Positions 35,601-42,398 of a stretch of 64,000 nucleotides of DNA are shown here, piece after piece. The notes beneath the pieces were generated by a model. That model searched no databases. It was given only the letters and a program-made list of their open reading frames with translations, and was not told where the DNA came from. A program made the position numbers and the translations under genes. The first letter of the stretch is position 1. Every line of letters begins with the position of its first letter. Source of the stretch: Acidobacteriota bacterium (GTDB lineage: Bacteria; Acidobacteriota; Vicinamibacteria; Marinacidobacterales; Marinacidobacteraceae); assembly GCA_022822745.1 (NCBI GenBank), contig JAJEAO010000088.1, positions 1 through 64,000 of the forward strand, given 5' to 3'.

Positions 35601-37751
35601 TGCCTGCAGCTCATCACCTCGACCGCGAACCTGGACGAGATCCGGAGCATCCTCGACCCGGCTCTCGGCCGGATGGGACTGCCCCAGAGCCAGCGGAACG
35701 CTGACTTCCTGCTGGAGCAGCTCAAGGCGCTCAGCGGTCGGCTCGCGATCCGGCTCACCGGACAGCACCCTCCGGCCGCCGAACTGGTCGCGCTGGCGGT
35801 GACCCGGGCCAACTGCCGCATCGGAGAGGACGAGGGCTGGGTCTCCCTTCGCGACGGCTTCCTGGTCCCGGTGGACGATGTCCGGGAACTCCTCCCTCCG
35901 CTGCGGGACGGGGCGAAGAACGACGCTGGCGGGGCGTCGCGGCCCGACCTGATCTTCGTCTCCATCGTGCGCCGGCGGCTCTGCCTCCGGTTCATCGAGG
36001 TCAAGTATCGGCGTCATCTGCGCGCCGCGAGAGCCCCCGAGACGCTGAACCGGATCTCGCGCCAGACCGGAGAGTTCCGGAAGCGGTGGGAGGCCTGCTA
36101 CGGCCTCGAGGCGCCGGGCATCTTCCGGGCCATCCGGCGGGCCACTCTCGCGCGGGTGCTGCGGTTCTACGCGGACAAGGCGGCTCGCCACGAGCTCTCG
36201 GCCGAACGGCGCGAGGCGCTGGTGGCCGAGATCGCCGCCATGATCCGGAGCGGCGGACGCTACGCCTTCGCGGATCCGCCGGAGGGCGACCTGGGGTGGA
36301 TCTTCTGTCCCGAATACACCGGCGCCAGACCGCTCGGGATCTGGTCGGATCCCGGTGGCGCGCGGGTCTATCTCTGTGGACCGGGCGCCATGCTGGAACC
36401 GGGTGGATCGGCCGCCGCGCCGCGCCCGGAGTCCGGCGACGCCGACCCGCGGAAGGCGCGGAGGGCCCCCGAGTCACCGGCGCCGGCGCCGGTGCCTCGA
36501 GGCGACCAGACGGAGAGTCCCCCGTCCGCGTCGGATGCAGGCGGCTCGGAACCGCCAGCGACAAACAGCTCTCCCGGGAAATCGTCAGCGACTGGCGACT
36601 CTCCCAGGAAATCGTCGGCGACTGGCGACTCTCCCGAGGAATCGTCAGCGGGCGGCGACTCCCCTGCGACGGCGGCGGGCGACTCTCCCGCCGGTCCCGC
36701 CCGCGTCAGGCTGGGGAAGGACACGCTCACGGACACCTCGGTGGAGTGCGCGCTGTCGGTGAAGGGCAATCCGCACCTCCTGATCGCCGGACTGCCGGGG
36801 ATGGGGAAGACCACCTGTCTCGTGAATCTGTGCCGTCAGATGGTCCGTCAGGGCGTCCTGCCCATCGTGTTTTCCTACCACCAGGACATTGATGCGAGCC
36901 TGACCGAGGCGGTGGGTCCGGTGCGGTTCGTGGATTTCGACGGTCTCGGCTTCAACCCGCTGGAGGTGATCGCCCGCGGGAAGTTCGGCGCCCATCTCGA
37001 TGTCGCGGGCGCGATCCGCGACATCTTCGCCGCGATCTACCCGGAGCTCGGCGATGTCCAGACCGAGATGATCCGGAGCGCGGTCAAGCAGAGCTTCGAG
37101 GAAGCCGGCTGGCGCCGCGATGAATCCGGCGAGCGACTGCCTCCCTTCGGACGCTTCATGGAGATCCTCCGCGGACACCCGAAGCCGGACCGCAGCCTGC
37201 ACACGCTGCTCGCCCGCCTCGGAGAACTCGACGACTACGGCCTGTTCGCGCCTGCCCCGGACGGCTCGACCGGACTCTGGACCGGCGACCGGCCCACGGT
37301 CGTGCGCGTCCACTCGACGCAGAACGAGGTTCTGCAGCGCGCCTTCTCGTTCCTCGTCTTCTATGGGCTCTACAAGGACATGTTCCGGCGGGGCATCGGC
37401 GAGAAGATCACCCACGCGCTGGTCTTCGACGAGGCGCACCGGGCGGCGAAGCTGAAGCTGCTCCCGACGATGGCGAAGGAGTGCCGCAAGTACGGGGTCT
37501 CGCTCGTCCTCGCGTCGCAGGAAGCCCGCGACTTCCATACCTCGGTGTTCTCGGCCATCGCGAACTACCTGATCCTCCGGTGCACCGAAGCCGACGCCAG
37601 AGCGCTCGTCCGGAATGTCGCCACCCGACGCCAGGAGCAGCGACTCGTGGATCGGATCAAGCAGATGGAGCGGTACCACGCGCTCCACTTCAGCGAGGGA
37701 CGGGCGCGACCCGCGCAGGTGGCGCTGGAACCGCCGGCGCGTCCGGGCTGA
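32646..37751 (+). CDS. Large HerA/FtsK-superfamily ATPase, MAD8/DptH-like
   Basis: 1701-aa protein with a GTG start in the overlap GTGA with the preceding gene. The N-terminal region (AFVRCLSPDMVERL, GGALLLLVDTALAGAGMDGIY) and the long middle region match no enzyme I can name. A Ser/Gly/Asp-rich linker with three 10-residue repeats lies at about 1308-1345. The C-terminal ATPase has P-loop IAGLPGMGKTTCLV (about 1381), Walker B HALVFDEAHRAAK (about 1588) and ASQEARDFH, as in HerA-type motors. Size and layout fit the ATP-binding MAD8 protein or DptH. It is probably the DNA-translocating effector arm of a defence system. It ends 186 bases before trpE. Confidence 0.75.
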   Translation: MTREPSRTAALLGRTLETLLGSAEDGAIAFVRCLSPDMVERLARSASFAPEGWRVLRVAAEEDVSSRTIPADRAVEERESKGGALLLLVDTALAGAGMDGIYSASREVTEADLFDRAARIGADEIQRRCGAPVRRYAERAIRAARRGPFPSARSDEFDFLCRVAGGEDPPGSHLAGLGLWPVADDAEAEPGEALRLSRLFATRLLGAAGSQLPPDERVRGLRIDPDLQAAQRRLEQFLHRVDTLPAREALRQLEQHRELWVGPLRLQPTDRIRGIELKSWRNRNGTLARWSGLKPGPDPESPPELVLRLTGGDRDATSFLEVRWKTDPPGLPAGAVEYQVSVRTDQDELLAVKEPQHRGLKGGEKVRFTAEDLEDMPEDAVVSASVVLEVVGQTDRIEPGRSEEFQIRFGDPGEIAATGAGKEVRAFSEGLIELPDRAAVTRAVSGPDRARWDPGKQWVTLSTPVVKGRRRSFRVRRPALIAEVEDEWAARQGEPGRWTVHVRADGSLAGSPAFEPVPGEESEAWERILSASRRLSRRFADGGGLAQVYDDARAVIPVVREYLAGWSEVMESDSPDLALANTLEVRQQSGRTIGLIVLPAHPIRVAWHAAYDSLVFHAAFVHERKPNEVRKELASLDGAMFPAFLPNPAGGAFVFADMLGFQLPAMVPDLDPEPKAAVALLARALGGGRAAEQTPTVGGRSARALASEVIRYLEAHHRPRVLGMHALRAGDGLTVARALGQVHEEMNRGEAGETRDPESEVTFSLDLYPSAEGRYLSGRFITEAREKRRTRAAGLAEEDRWMLGSLNLPGGVTPPRLRWARKEEEIPRTGAHLAAAFDTFDSTVEVAPGEGQSRNRPFHAYGLSSFYERRYRSAPAPTWTSRPAVGATGEKHPGRRAHTEALVRVQNAIESAVARHLGEPEGSPVLQTRITPEKSESLEKLHGLADWVVTLDRNAGIEYFDSPREHRNIYDAYVIDCVPEREDLGCLQLITSTANLDEIRSILDPALGRMGLPQSQRNADFLLEQLKALSGRLAIRLTGQHPPAAELVALAVTRANCRIGEDEGWVSLRDGFLVPVDDVRELLPPLRDGAKNDAGGASRPDLIFVSIVRRRLCLRFIEVKYRRHLRAARAPETLNRISRQTGEFRKRWEACYGLEAPGIFRAIRRATLARVLRFYADKAARHELSAERREALVAEIAAMIRSGGRYAFADPPEGDLGWIFCPEYTGARPLGIWSDPGGARVYLCGPGAMLEPGGSAAAPRPESGDADPRKARRAPESPAPAPVPRGDQTESPPSASDAGGSEPPATNSSPGKSSATGDSPRKSSATGDSPEESSAGGDSPATAAGDSPAGPARVRLGKDTLTDTSVECALSVKGNPHLLIAGLPGMGKTTCLVNLCRQMVRQGVLPIVFSYHQDIDASLTEAVGPVRFVDFDGLGFNPLEVIARGKFGAHLDVAGAIRDIFAAIYPELGDVQTEMIRSAVKQSFEEAGWRRDESGERLPPFGRFMEILRGHPKPDRSLHTLLARLGELDDYGLFAPAPDGSTGLWTGDRPTVVRVHSTQNEVLQRAFSFLVFYGLYKDMFRRGIGEKITHALVFDEAHRAAKLKLLPTMAKECRKYGVSLVLASQEARDFHTSVFSAIANYLILRCTEADARALVRNVATRRQEQRLVDRIKQMERYHALHFSEGRARPAQVALEPPARPG
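36571..36684 (+). repeat. In-frame 30-bp tandem repeat in the MAD8-like linker
   Basis: Three consecutive 30-base units at 36571-36600, 36601-36630 and 36631-36660, then a shorter degenerate unit. They encode SPGKSSATGD, SPRKSSATGD and SPEESSAGGD. The unit length keeps the frame, so copy number could vary without breaking the protein. It forms a flexible linker before the C-terminal ATPase. Confidence 0.85.
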
Positions 37752-37770
37752 GGCCGCCGGAGCCCCCTTG

Positions 37771-37880
37771 CCGGCGCGCCGGGCCAGTTCTCTCGGAGGG
37801 GGCCCCGCCCGGCAGCGAGTACGCCGGCGATGCCGAGAAGTAGCGCCAATTGCCGCTCTGGAGAGCGGCGCTCCATGGAG
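37771..37880 (+). repeat. Dispersed intergenic repeat, copy 3 (longest)
   Basis: Contains GCCGGCGCGCCGGG, CAGTTCTC, GGGGCCCCGCCCGGCAG, GAGTACGCCGGCG, GCCGAGAAGTAGCGCC and AATTGCCGCTCT, ending with a hairpin GCCGCTC-TGGA-GAGCGGC (37852-37869) and the palindrome CTCCATGGAG. It starts 19 bases after the stop of the MAD8-like gene and has the same orientation. It links copies 1 and 2, sharing different parts with each. Confidence 0.7.
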
Positions 37881-37923
37881 GGTCGCGCCGAGCAGGGCAG
37901 GAGACGGAGCCCTCCATACACCC

Positions 37924-37929
37924 TACACT
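37924..37929 (+). promoter_or_regulatory. Probable -10 element for trpE (near-leaderless)
   Basis: TACACT ends 8 bases before the ATG at 37938. No leader peptide or attenuator hairpin fits between it and trpE, so classical trp attenuation is unlikely here. Confidence 0.45.
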
Positions 37930-37937
37930 CCCCCGGC

Positions 37938-39443
37938 ATGTCGGGTCGGGGCCGAGTCACGCCGTCGCGGGAGGAGTTTCGCCTCCTCGCGCGCACCGCG
38001 GATCTCATCCCGGTGCGGCGGGAAATCGTGGCGGACTGCGACACCCCGGTCTCCAGCTTCCTCCGACTCGGGCGGAGCGGACCATCGTTCCTCATGGAAT
38101 CCGTCGAGGGGGGGGAATCGGTGGCTCGCTATTCCTTCCTCGGCGCCCGACCGCGCGAGATCCTCGAGATCCGCGGCGAGACCGTCACTCGCCGCTCGCT
38201 GCCGGACGGAGCGATCTCCACGACGACCAGCCGCGATCCACTCGACGCGCTGCGGGCGGTCCTCGCCGAGGTGACTCCGGCCCGCACGGACGGCCTGCCT
38301 CCGTTCCACGGCGGCCTGGTGGGCTACCTCGGCTACGACGCGGTCCGGCGCTTCGAGCGGCTCCCGGACACGAACGCGGACACCCTGCAACTGCCGGACG
38401 CCGCCTTCCTGCTCACCGGCGCGGTCATCGTCTTCGACCACGCCCGCAGCGTGCTCGAAGTCGTAGCGAACGCTCGCGTACACCCCGCGGAGGATCCCGA
38501 CGCGGCGTGGGAACGGGCGGGGGCCGAGATCGAGGCGGAGCTGCGGCGGCTGTGGGCCCCGCTCCGCGAGAGCGCGCGCATGGCGCCGGTCCAGCCCGGC
38601 CCCTTCCCCGCGCCGACATCGAACGTGACCCGCGACGACTACCTGGATCGGGTCCGGAAGGCGAAGGCCTATGTCGCGGCCGGAGACATCATCCAGGTCG
38701 TACCCTCGCAGCGGTTCGAGATCCCGCTGACCGTTCACCCGTTCGACTTCTACCGGGCGCTGCGCGTCGTGAATCCCTCGCCCTACATGTACTACGTGGA
38801 CTTCGGGGATCTCGTCGTGGCGGGGGCCTCGCCCGAGATGATGACCCGCACCGAGGACGGGATCGTCGAGACGCGGCCCATCGCCGGCACCCGGAGGCGC
38901 GGGGCGGATCCGGCCGAGGACGAAGCGCTCGCGCGGGAGCTCCTCGCGGATCCCAAGGAACGCTCCGAACACGTGATGCTGGTGGACCTCGCCCGCAACG
39001 ACCTGGGGCGGGTCTCGGGCTTCGGCGACGTCGCGGTCGAGGGCTTCTTCGAGGTCGAGCGCTACTCCCACGTGATGCATCTCGTCTCGCGGGTCCGGGG
39101 GCGGCTTCGTCCCGGACTCGACGCCTTCGACGCGCTGCGAGCCACCTTCCCCGCGGGGACGCTGACCGGCGCCCCCAAGATCCGCGCCATGGAGATCATC
39201 GAAGAACTCGAGACCGATCGCCGGGGCGTGTACGGCGGCGCGGTGGGCTACTTCTCGTGGAGCGGCGCGTCGGACACCGCGATCGCGATCCGCACCCTGA
39301 TTGCGCGGAACGGGATCGCCCACTTCCAGGCGGGGGGCGGCGTGGTCGCCGATTCGGACCCCGAGGCCGAGTACGACGAGACCTGCAACAAGGCCGACGC
39401 GGTCCTCGCCGCCCTTCGCCTGGCGCACCGCGGGCTGGCCTGA
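37938..39443 (+). CDS. trpE: Anthranilate synthase component I
   Basis: Converts chorismate to anthranilate with ammonia from the glutaminase partner, the first step of tryptophan synthesis. It has 501 aa. The N-terminal region carries SFLMESVEGGESVARYSFLG, whose ES...RYS pattern is the usual tryptophan feedback site. The chorismate-binding core has YVAAGDIIQVVPSQRFEI, NPSPYMYYVDFGDLVVAGASPEMM, ETRPIAGTRRRG, HVMLVDLARNDLGRVS, TFPAGTLTGAPKIRAMEII and GGAVGYFSWSG. The ATG at 37938 is chosen because of the -10-like element 8 bases upstream and because residues before it do not resemble the family. It heads the aromatic operon. Confidence 0.93.
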   Translation: MSGRGRVTPSREEFRLLARTADLIPVRREIVADCDTPVSSFLRLGRSGPSFLMESVEGGESVARYSFLGARPREILEIRGETVTRRSLPDGAISTTTSRDPLDALRAVLAEVTPARTDGLPPFHGGLVGYLGYDAVRRFERLPDTNADTLQLPDAAFLLTGAVIVFDHARSVLEVVANARVHPAEDPDAAWERAGAEIEAELRRLWAPLRESARMAPVQPGPFPAPTSNVTRDDYLDRVRKAKAYVAAGDIIQVVPSQRFEIPLTVHPFDFYRALRVVNPSPYMYYVDFGDLVVAGASPEMMTRTEDGIVETRPIAGTRRRGADPAEDEALARELLADPKERSEHVMLVDLARNDLGRVSGFGDVAVEGFFEVERYSHVMHLVSRVRGRLRPGLDAFDALRATFPAGTLTGAPKIRAMEIIEELETDRRGVYGGAVGYFSWSGASDTAIAIRTLIARNGIAHFQAGGGVVADSDPEAEYDETCNKADAVLAALRLAHRGLA

Positions 39444-39464
39444 TCCGGATTCGGAGGTCCTCTG

Positions 39465-40037
39465 ATGACGCTCGTCGTGGACAACTACGACTCGTTCACG
39501 TGGAACCTCGTCCAGCTCCTCGGCTAACTCGGCGCGGAACCGGCGGTGTTCCGCAACGACCGGATCACGGTGGAGGAAGCCGAAGCGATGGGCCCGGCGC
39601 GGATCGTCATCTCGCCCGGCCCCTGCACTCCCGCGAAGGCGGGCATCTCGGTGGAGCTCGTGCGCCGTCTCACCGGCAGAGTCCCGATCCTCGGGGTCTG
39701 TCTCGGCCACCAGGCGATCGTGGAGGCGTTCTCCGGCTCGGTCGGGAGGGCCCGCCGGCTGGTCCACGGCAAGACCTCTCCGGTGCGCCACGACGAGGAC
39801 GGACTCTTCGCCGGACTCGAAAATCCCTTCGACGCCGGCCGCTACCACTCGCTCTCGGCCGCCGAGCCGCTGCCCCCGGAGCTGGAGATCACCGCCCGCT
39901 CCGACGATGACCGTGAGATCATGGGGATCCGGCACCGAACCGCCCCGGTCTGGGGGGTTCAGTTCCACCCCGAGTCCATCCTGACGCCGGCGGGACGCTC
40001 CCTGCTGCGCAACTTCCTCGACCTGACTCCACTCTGA
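39465..40037 (+). pseudogene. trpG: Anthranilate synthase glutaminase, in-frame TAA at codon 21
   Basis: Class I glutamine amidotransferase supplying ammonia to TrpE. The frame begins MTLVVDNYDSFTWNLVQLLG and then has TAA at 39525-39527, where relatives usually have Glu or Tyr. After the stop it continues LGAEPAVFRND and keeps everything needed: the oxyanion region ISPGPCTPA, nucleophile GVCLGHQ, GRYHSL and the His-Glu pair VQFHPES. One base change (for example TAC to TAA) explains the stop. Restart at GTG 39546 would lose the first strand and helix. It could be a real nonsense mutation, a sequence error, or be replaced by another glutaminase such as PabA. Confidence 0.85.
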
Positions 40038-40049
40038 AGGGGGTCCAAC

Positions 40050-41126
40050 ATGCAACGCCGCCCACCGGAACCGGCCACCATGGTGCTCATCCTGCACCAG
40101 GGGGCCACCTCGCAGGACATCGACTTCATGATCCGCCGGATCCAGGCCCGCGGCCTGGACTACGCGGTCTATCGCGCCGCCGTCCGCAGCCAGATCCACG
40201 TCCTCGGCGACCTGTCCGGGGAGACCGAGGCCGACTGGCGAACGCAGCCGGCGGTGAAGGAGGTGTACGGGCTGCCAAAGCCCTACCGGCTCGCGAATCG
40301 CACCCACCGCCGCTCCAGCACGCGGATCCCGATCGGAAGCCAGGAGCTCGGCTCCTCCGATCTGATCGTGATCGCCGGCCCCTGCGCGCTCGAGAGCGAG
40401 GAGCAGGGACTCGCGGCGGCCCGGATGGTCCAGTCGCTCGGTCTGGAGGTGATGCGGGCGTCCGTCTTCAAGCCGCGAACCTCGCCGTACTCCTTCCAGG
40501 GCCTCGGACGGGAAGGACTCCGCATCCTGAGTCGCATCCGCGAGGCGACGGGCATCCTGGTCGAGACCGAGGTCATGGATGTGCGGGACGTCGAGCTTGC
40601 CGCCGAGCTCGCCGACGTGATCCGGGTCGGAACCCGCAACATGCAGAACTTCGATCTGCTCCGGGAGGTCGCTCTGGTCCAGCGGCCGGTGATCCTGAAG
40701 CGGGGGATGGCGAACACGATCCGCGAGTTCCTGCTCGCCGCCGAGTACATCCTCCAGGGCAACGAGCAGGTCATCCTGTGCGAGCGCGGCATCCGCTCCT
40801 TCGAGACCGCCTACCGCAACACGCTCGATGTGGGCGCCATCGGAATCCTGAAGCAGGAAACCCACCTCCCGGTGATCGCCGACCCGAGCCACGCCGCCGG
40901 AAACAAGATCCTCGTGCGGCCCCTGGCGCTCGCCGCCATCGCAGCCGGCGCCGACGGGCTCCTGATCGAAGTCCACCCGAACCCCGCGGAGGCGCTGAGC
41001 GACGGCGCGCAGTCCCTCTATCCGAGCCAGTTCGAGGACATCATGGCCGCTCTGCGACACGTGGGCGCCGCGCTCGGGCGTTCCGTGGCGGAGCCGGTCC
41101 CGGTCCGGGTTTCCGCCGGCGGGTGA
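40050..41126 (+). CDS. aroF: 3-deoxy-7-phosphoheptulonate (DAHP) synthase, type I-beta
   Basis: First enzyme of the shikimate pathway, condensing PEP and erythrose 4-phosphate. It has 358 aa with a strong AAGGGGG ribosome site before the ATG. A ferredoxin-like regulatory domain occupies about 1-75 (MVLILHQGATSQDIDFMIRRI, then SQIHVLGDLSG), as in Thermotoga-type enzymes feedback-inhibited by aromatic amino acids. The catalytic barrel has VIAGPCALESEEQG, RASVFKPRTSPYSFQGLG, VGTRNMQNFDLL, VILKRGMANTIREFL, CERGIRSFETAYRNTLDV and VIADPSHAAGNK with the metal-binding Cys, His, Glu and Asp. Its stop overlaps aroB (GTGA). Confidence 0.95.
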   Translation: MQRRPPEPATMVLILHQGATSQDIDFMIRRIQARGLDYAVYRAAVRSQIHVLGDLSGETEADWRTQPAVKEVYGLPKPYRLANRTHRRSSTRIPIGSQELGSSDLIVIAGPCALESEEQGLAAARMVQSLGLEVMRASVFKPRTSPYSFQGLGREGLRILSRIREATGILVETEVMDVRDVELAAELADVIRVGTRNMQNFDLLREVALVQRPVILKRGMANTIREFLLAAEYILQGNEQVILCERGIRSFETAYRNTLDVGAIGILKQETHLPVIADPSHAAGNKILVRPLALAAIAAGADGLLIEVHPNPAEALSDGAQSLYPSQFEDIMAALRHVGAALGRSVAEPVPVRVSAGG

Positions 41127-42256
41127 ATCCGGGTCCGGCCTCCGTGCTGGCCCGGGTTCCCCTCAGCGCTCCGCCGCGCCGATGGTCGGCGGAGGCGCTC
41201 GTCGGTCCGGGCGCTCTCGGACGGCTTCCGGGACTCCTCCGGAACCGATTTCCCGACTTTCGGGTGGCCGCGGTCGCCGATGCGGGAGCACTGCGCCGCC
41301 ACGCCGGGAGGCTCGAGGCCGCGCTCCCGCCGGGATCGCTGATCCTGGAAAGGCCCTGCGGGGAGGAACACAAGACGCGGGCGGAGAAGGTCCGGGTCGA
41401 AGACGAGATGCTCCGCCGCCGACTGGGGCGGGACACCGTGATCCTCGGCTTCGGGGGCGGCGTCGTGACGGACCTCGCCGGGTTCGTGGCGGCGACCTAC
41501 CTTCGCGGCGTACCGTACGTGAGCGTCCCGACCACGCTGCTCGGCGCAGTGGACGCCTCCGTGGGCGGGAAGACCGGCGTGAACACGCGCTGGGGCAAGA
41601 ACCTGATCGGCGCCTACCACCAGCCGGCCGCGATCCTGGTGGACACCGAAGTTTTCGGAACGCTTCCGGACGCGGAGTTCCGGAACGGGCTCGCGGAGGC
41701 GTTCAAGATGGCGGCCACCAGCGATGCTGAAGCGTTCGCAGCCTTCGAACGGGAAGCCGGCGCGCTGCGGCGTCGCGAGCCGGCGGCGACGGCGCGCCTC
41801 ATCACGACGAGCATCCGGATCAAGGGGGCCGTCGTGGGCGCGGATGAACTCGAGGGCGGGCTCCGGGAAGTGCTGAACTTCGGGCACACCGTGGGGCACG
41901 GGCTGGAGCGGGCCTCGGACTACCGGCTCGCGCACGGGGCTGCGGTCGCGGTGGGGGTCGTGTCCGAGTGCCGGATCGCGCGGTCCGAAGGGGCCCTTCG
42001 CGCGCGCGACGAGGCGCGCGTGACCGCGCTCTTGGCCTCCGCCGGGCTTCCCTCGCGCGCGCCCGCCGGGATGCGCCGTCGCGATGTGCGGAAGGCGATG
42101 GGAAGCGACAAGAAGGCCCGCCGCGGCGAACTGCGGTTCGTCGTCCTGGAGGGGATCGGACGGGTCCGCGCCGCGGGAGACGGTTCGGGCCGCCGGTTCG
42201 CATTCCCCGTCTCGGAGTCCTCGCTCGACGCCGGACTGAGCCGGATCGGCCTGTGA
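41123..42256 (+). CDS. aroB: 3-dehydroquinate synthase
   Basis: NAD- and Zn-dependent second enzyme of the shikimate pathway. It has 377 aa with a GTG start overlapping the DAHP synthase stop; GTG at 41144 is a shorter alternative. Typical motifs are CGEEHKTRAEKVRVEDEML, VILGFGGGVVTDLAGFVAATYLRG, VPTTLLGAVDASVGGKTGVN, GKNLIGAYHQPAAILVD, RNGLAEAFKMA (Zn ligand Glu), LREVLNFGHTVGHGLE (Zn ligand His) and a late MGSDKKARRGELRFVVL. It is the first of the genes whose order matches the AROM domain order. Confidence 0.95.
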   Translation: MNPGPASVLARVPLSAPPRRWSAEALVGPGALGRLPGLLRNRFPDFRVAAVADAGALRRHAGRLEAALPPGSLILERPCGEEHKTRAEKVRVEDEMLRRRLGRDTVILGFGGGVVTDLAGFVAATYLRGVPYVSVPTTLLGAVDASVGGKTGVNTRWGKNLIGAYHQPAAILVDTEVFGTLPDAEFRNGLAEAFKMAATSDAEAFAAFEREAGALRRREPAATARLITTSIRIKGAVVGADELEGGLREVLNFGHTVGHGLERASDYRLAHGAAVAVGVVSECRIARSEGALRARDEARVTALLASAGLPSRAPAGMRRRDVRKAMGSDKKARRGELRFVVLEGIGRVRAAGDGSGRRFAFPVSESSLDAGLSRIGL

Positions 42257-42257
42257 T

Positions 42258-42295
42258 CCCGCCGGCGCGCCGGGACGATTCTCCCTGCCGGGACC
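42258..42295 (+). repeat. Dispersed intergenic repeat, copy 4 (short)
   Basis: GCCGGCGCGCCGGGA followed by GATTCTCCC and GCCGGGAC matches the first third of the copy at 37771. It begins 2-5 bases after the aroB stop, in the same orientation as aroB. Confidence 0.5.
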
Positions 42296-42363
42296 CTTCC
42301 GGGACCATGCCGGGCCCCCGCCGGGACCCCTCCCGGACCATGCCGGGCCCCCGACGGGATCCC
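42289..42363 (+). repeat. 33-bp tandem repeat between aroB and aroA
   Basis: Two nearly identical 33-base units (42289-42321 and 42322-42354), each with CGGGACC, a GGACCATGCCGGG core and CCCCCG, followed by the start of a third (CGGGATCCC). Only about three positions differ. It occupies most of the 142-base aroB-aroA gap, directly after repeat copy 4. Confidence 0.85.
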
Positions 42364-42398
42364 GCCGGCGACCGCGAATCGCGTCGCGCCGACGCCGC

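Noticed and set aside
37830-37937. Longer trpE start at 37830
   Set aside because: The added 36 residues come from the dispersed repeat, are unlike anthranilate synthase, and a -10-like element lies just before the ATG at 37938.
39525-39527. TAA in trpG as a recoded codon
   Set aside because: No known recoding signal for TAA is visible, and other genes in the window use TAA, TGA and TAG as ordinary stops.
42289-42363. Short regular repeats that could suggest a CRISPR array
   Set aside because: The units abut with no unique spacers, number only about two and a fraction, and no cas genes are near.
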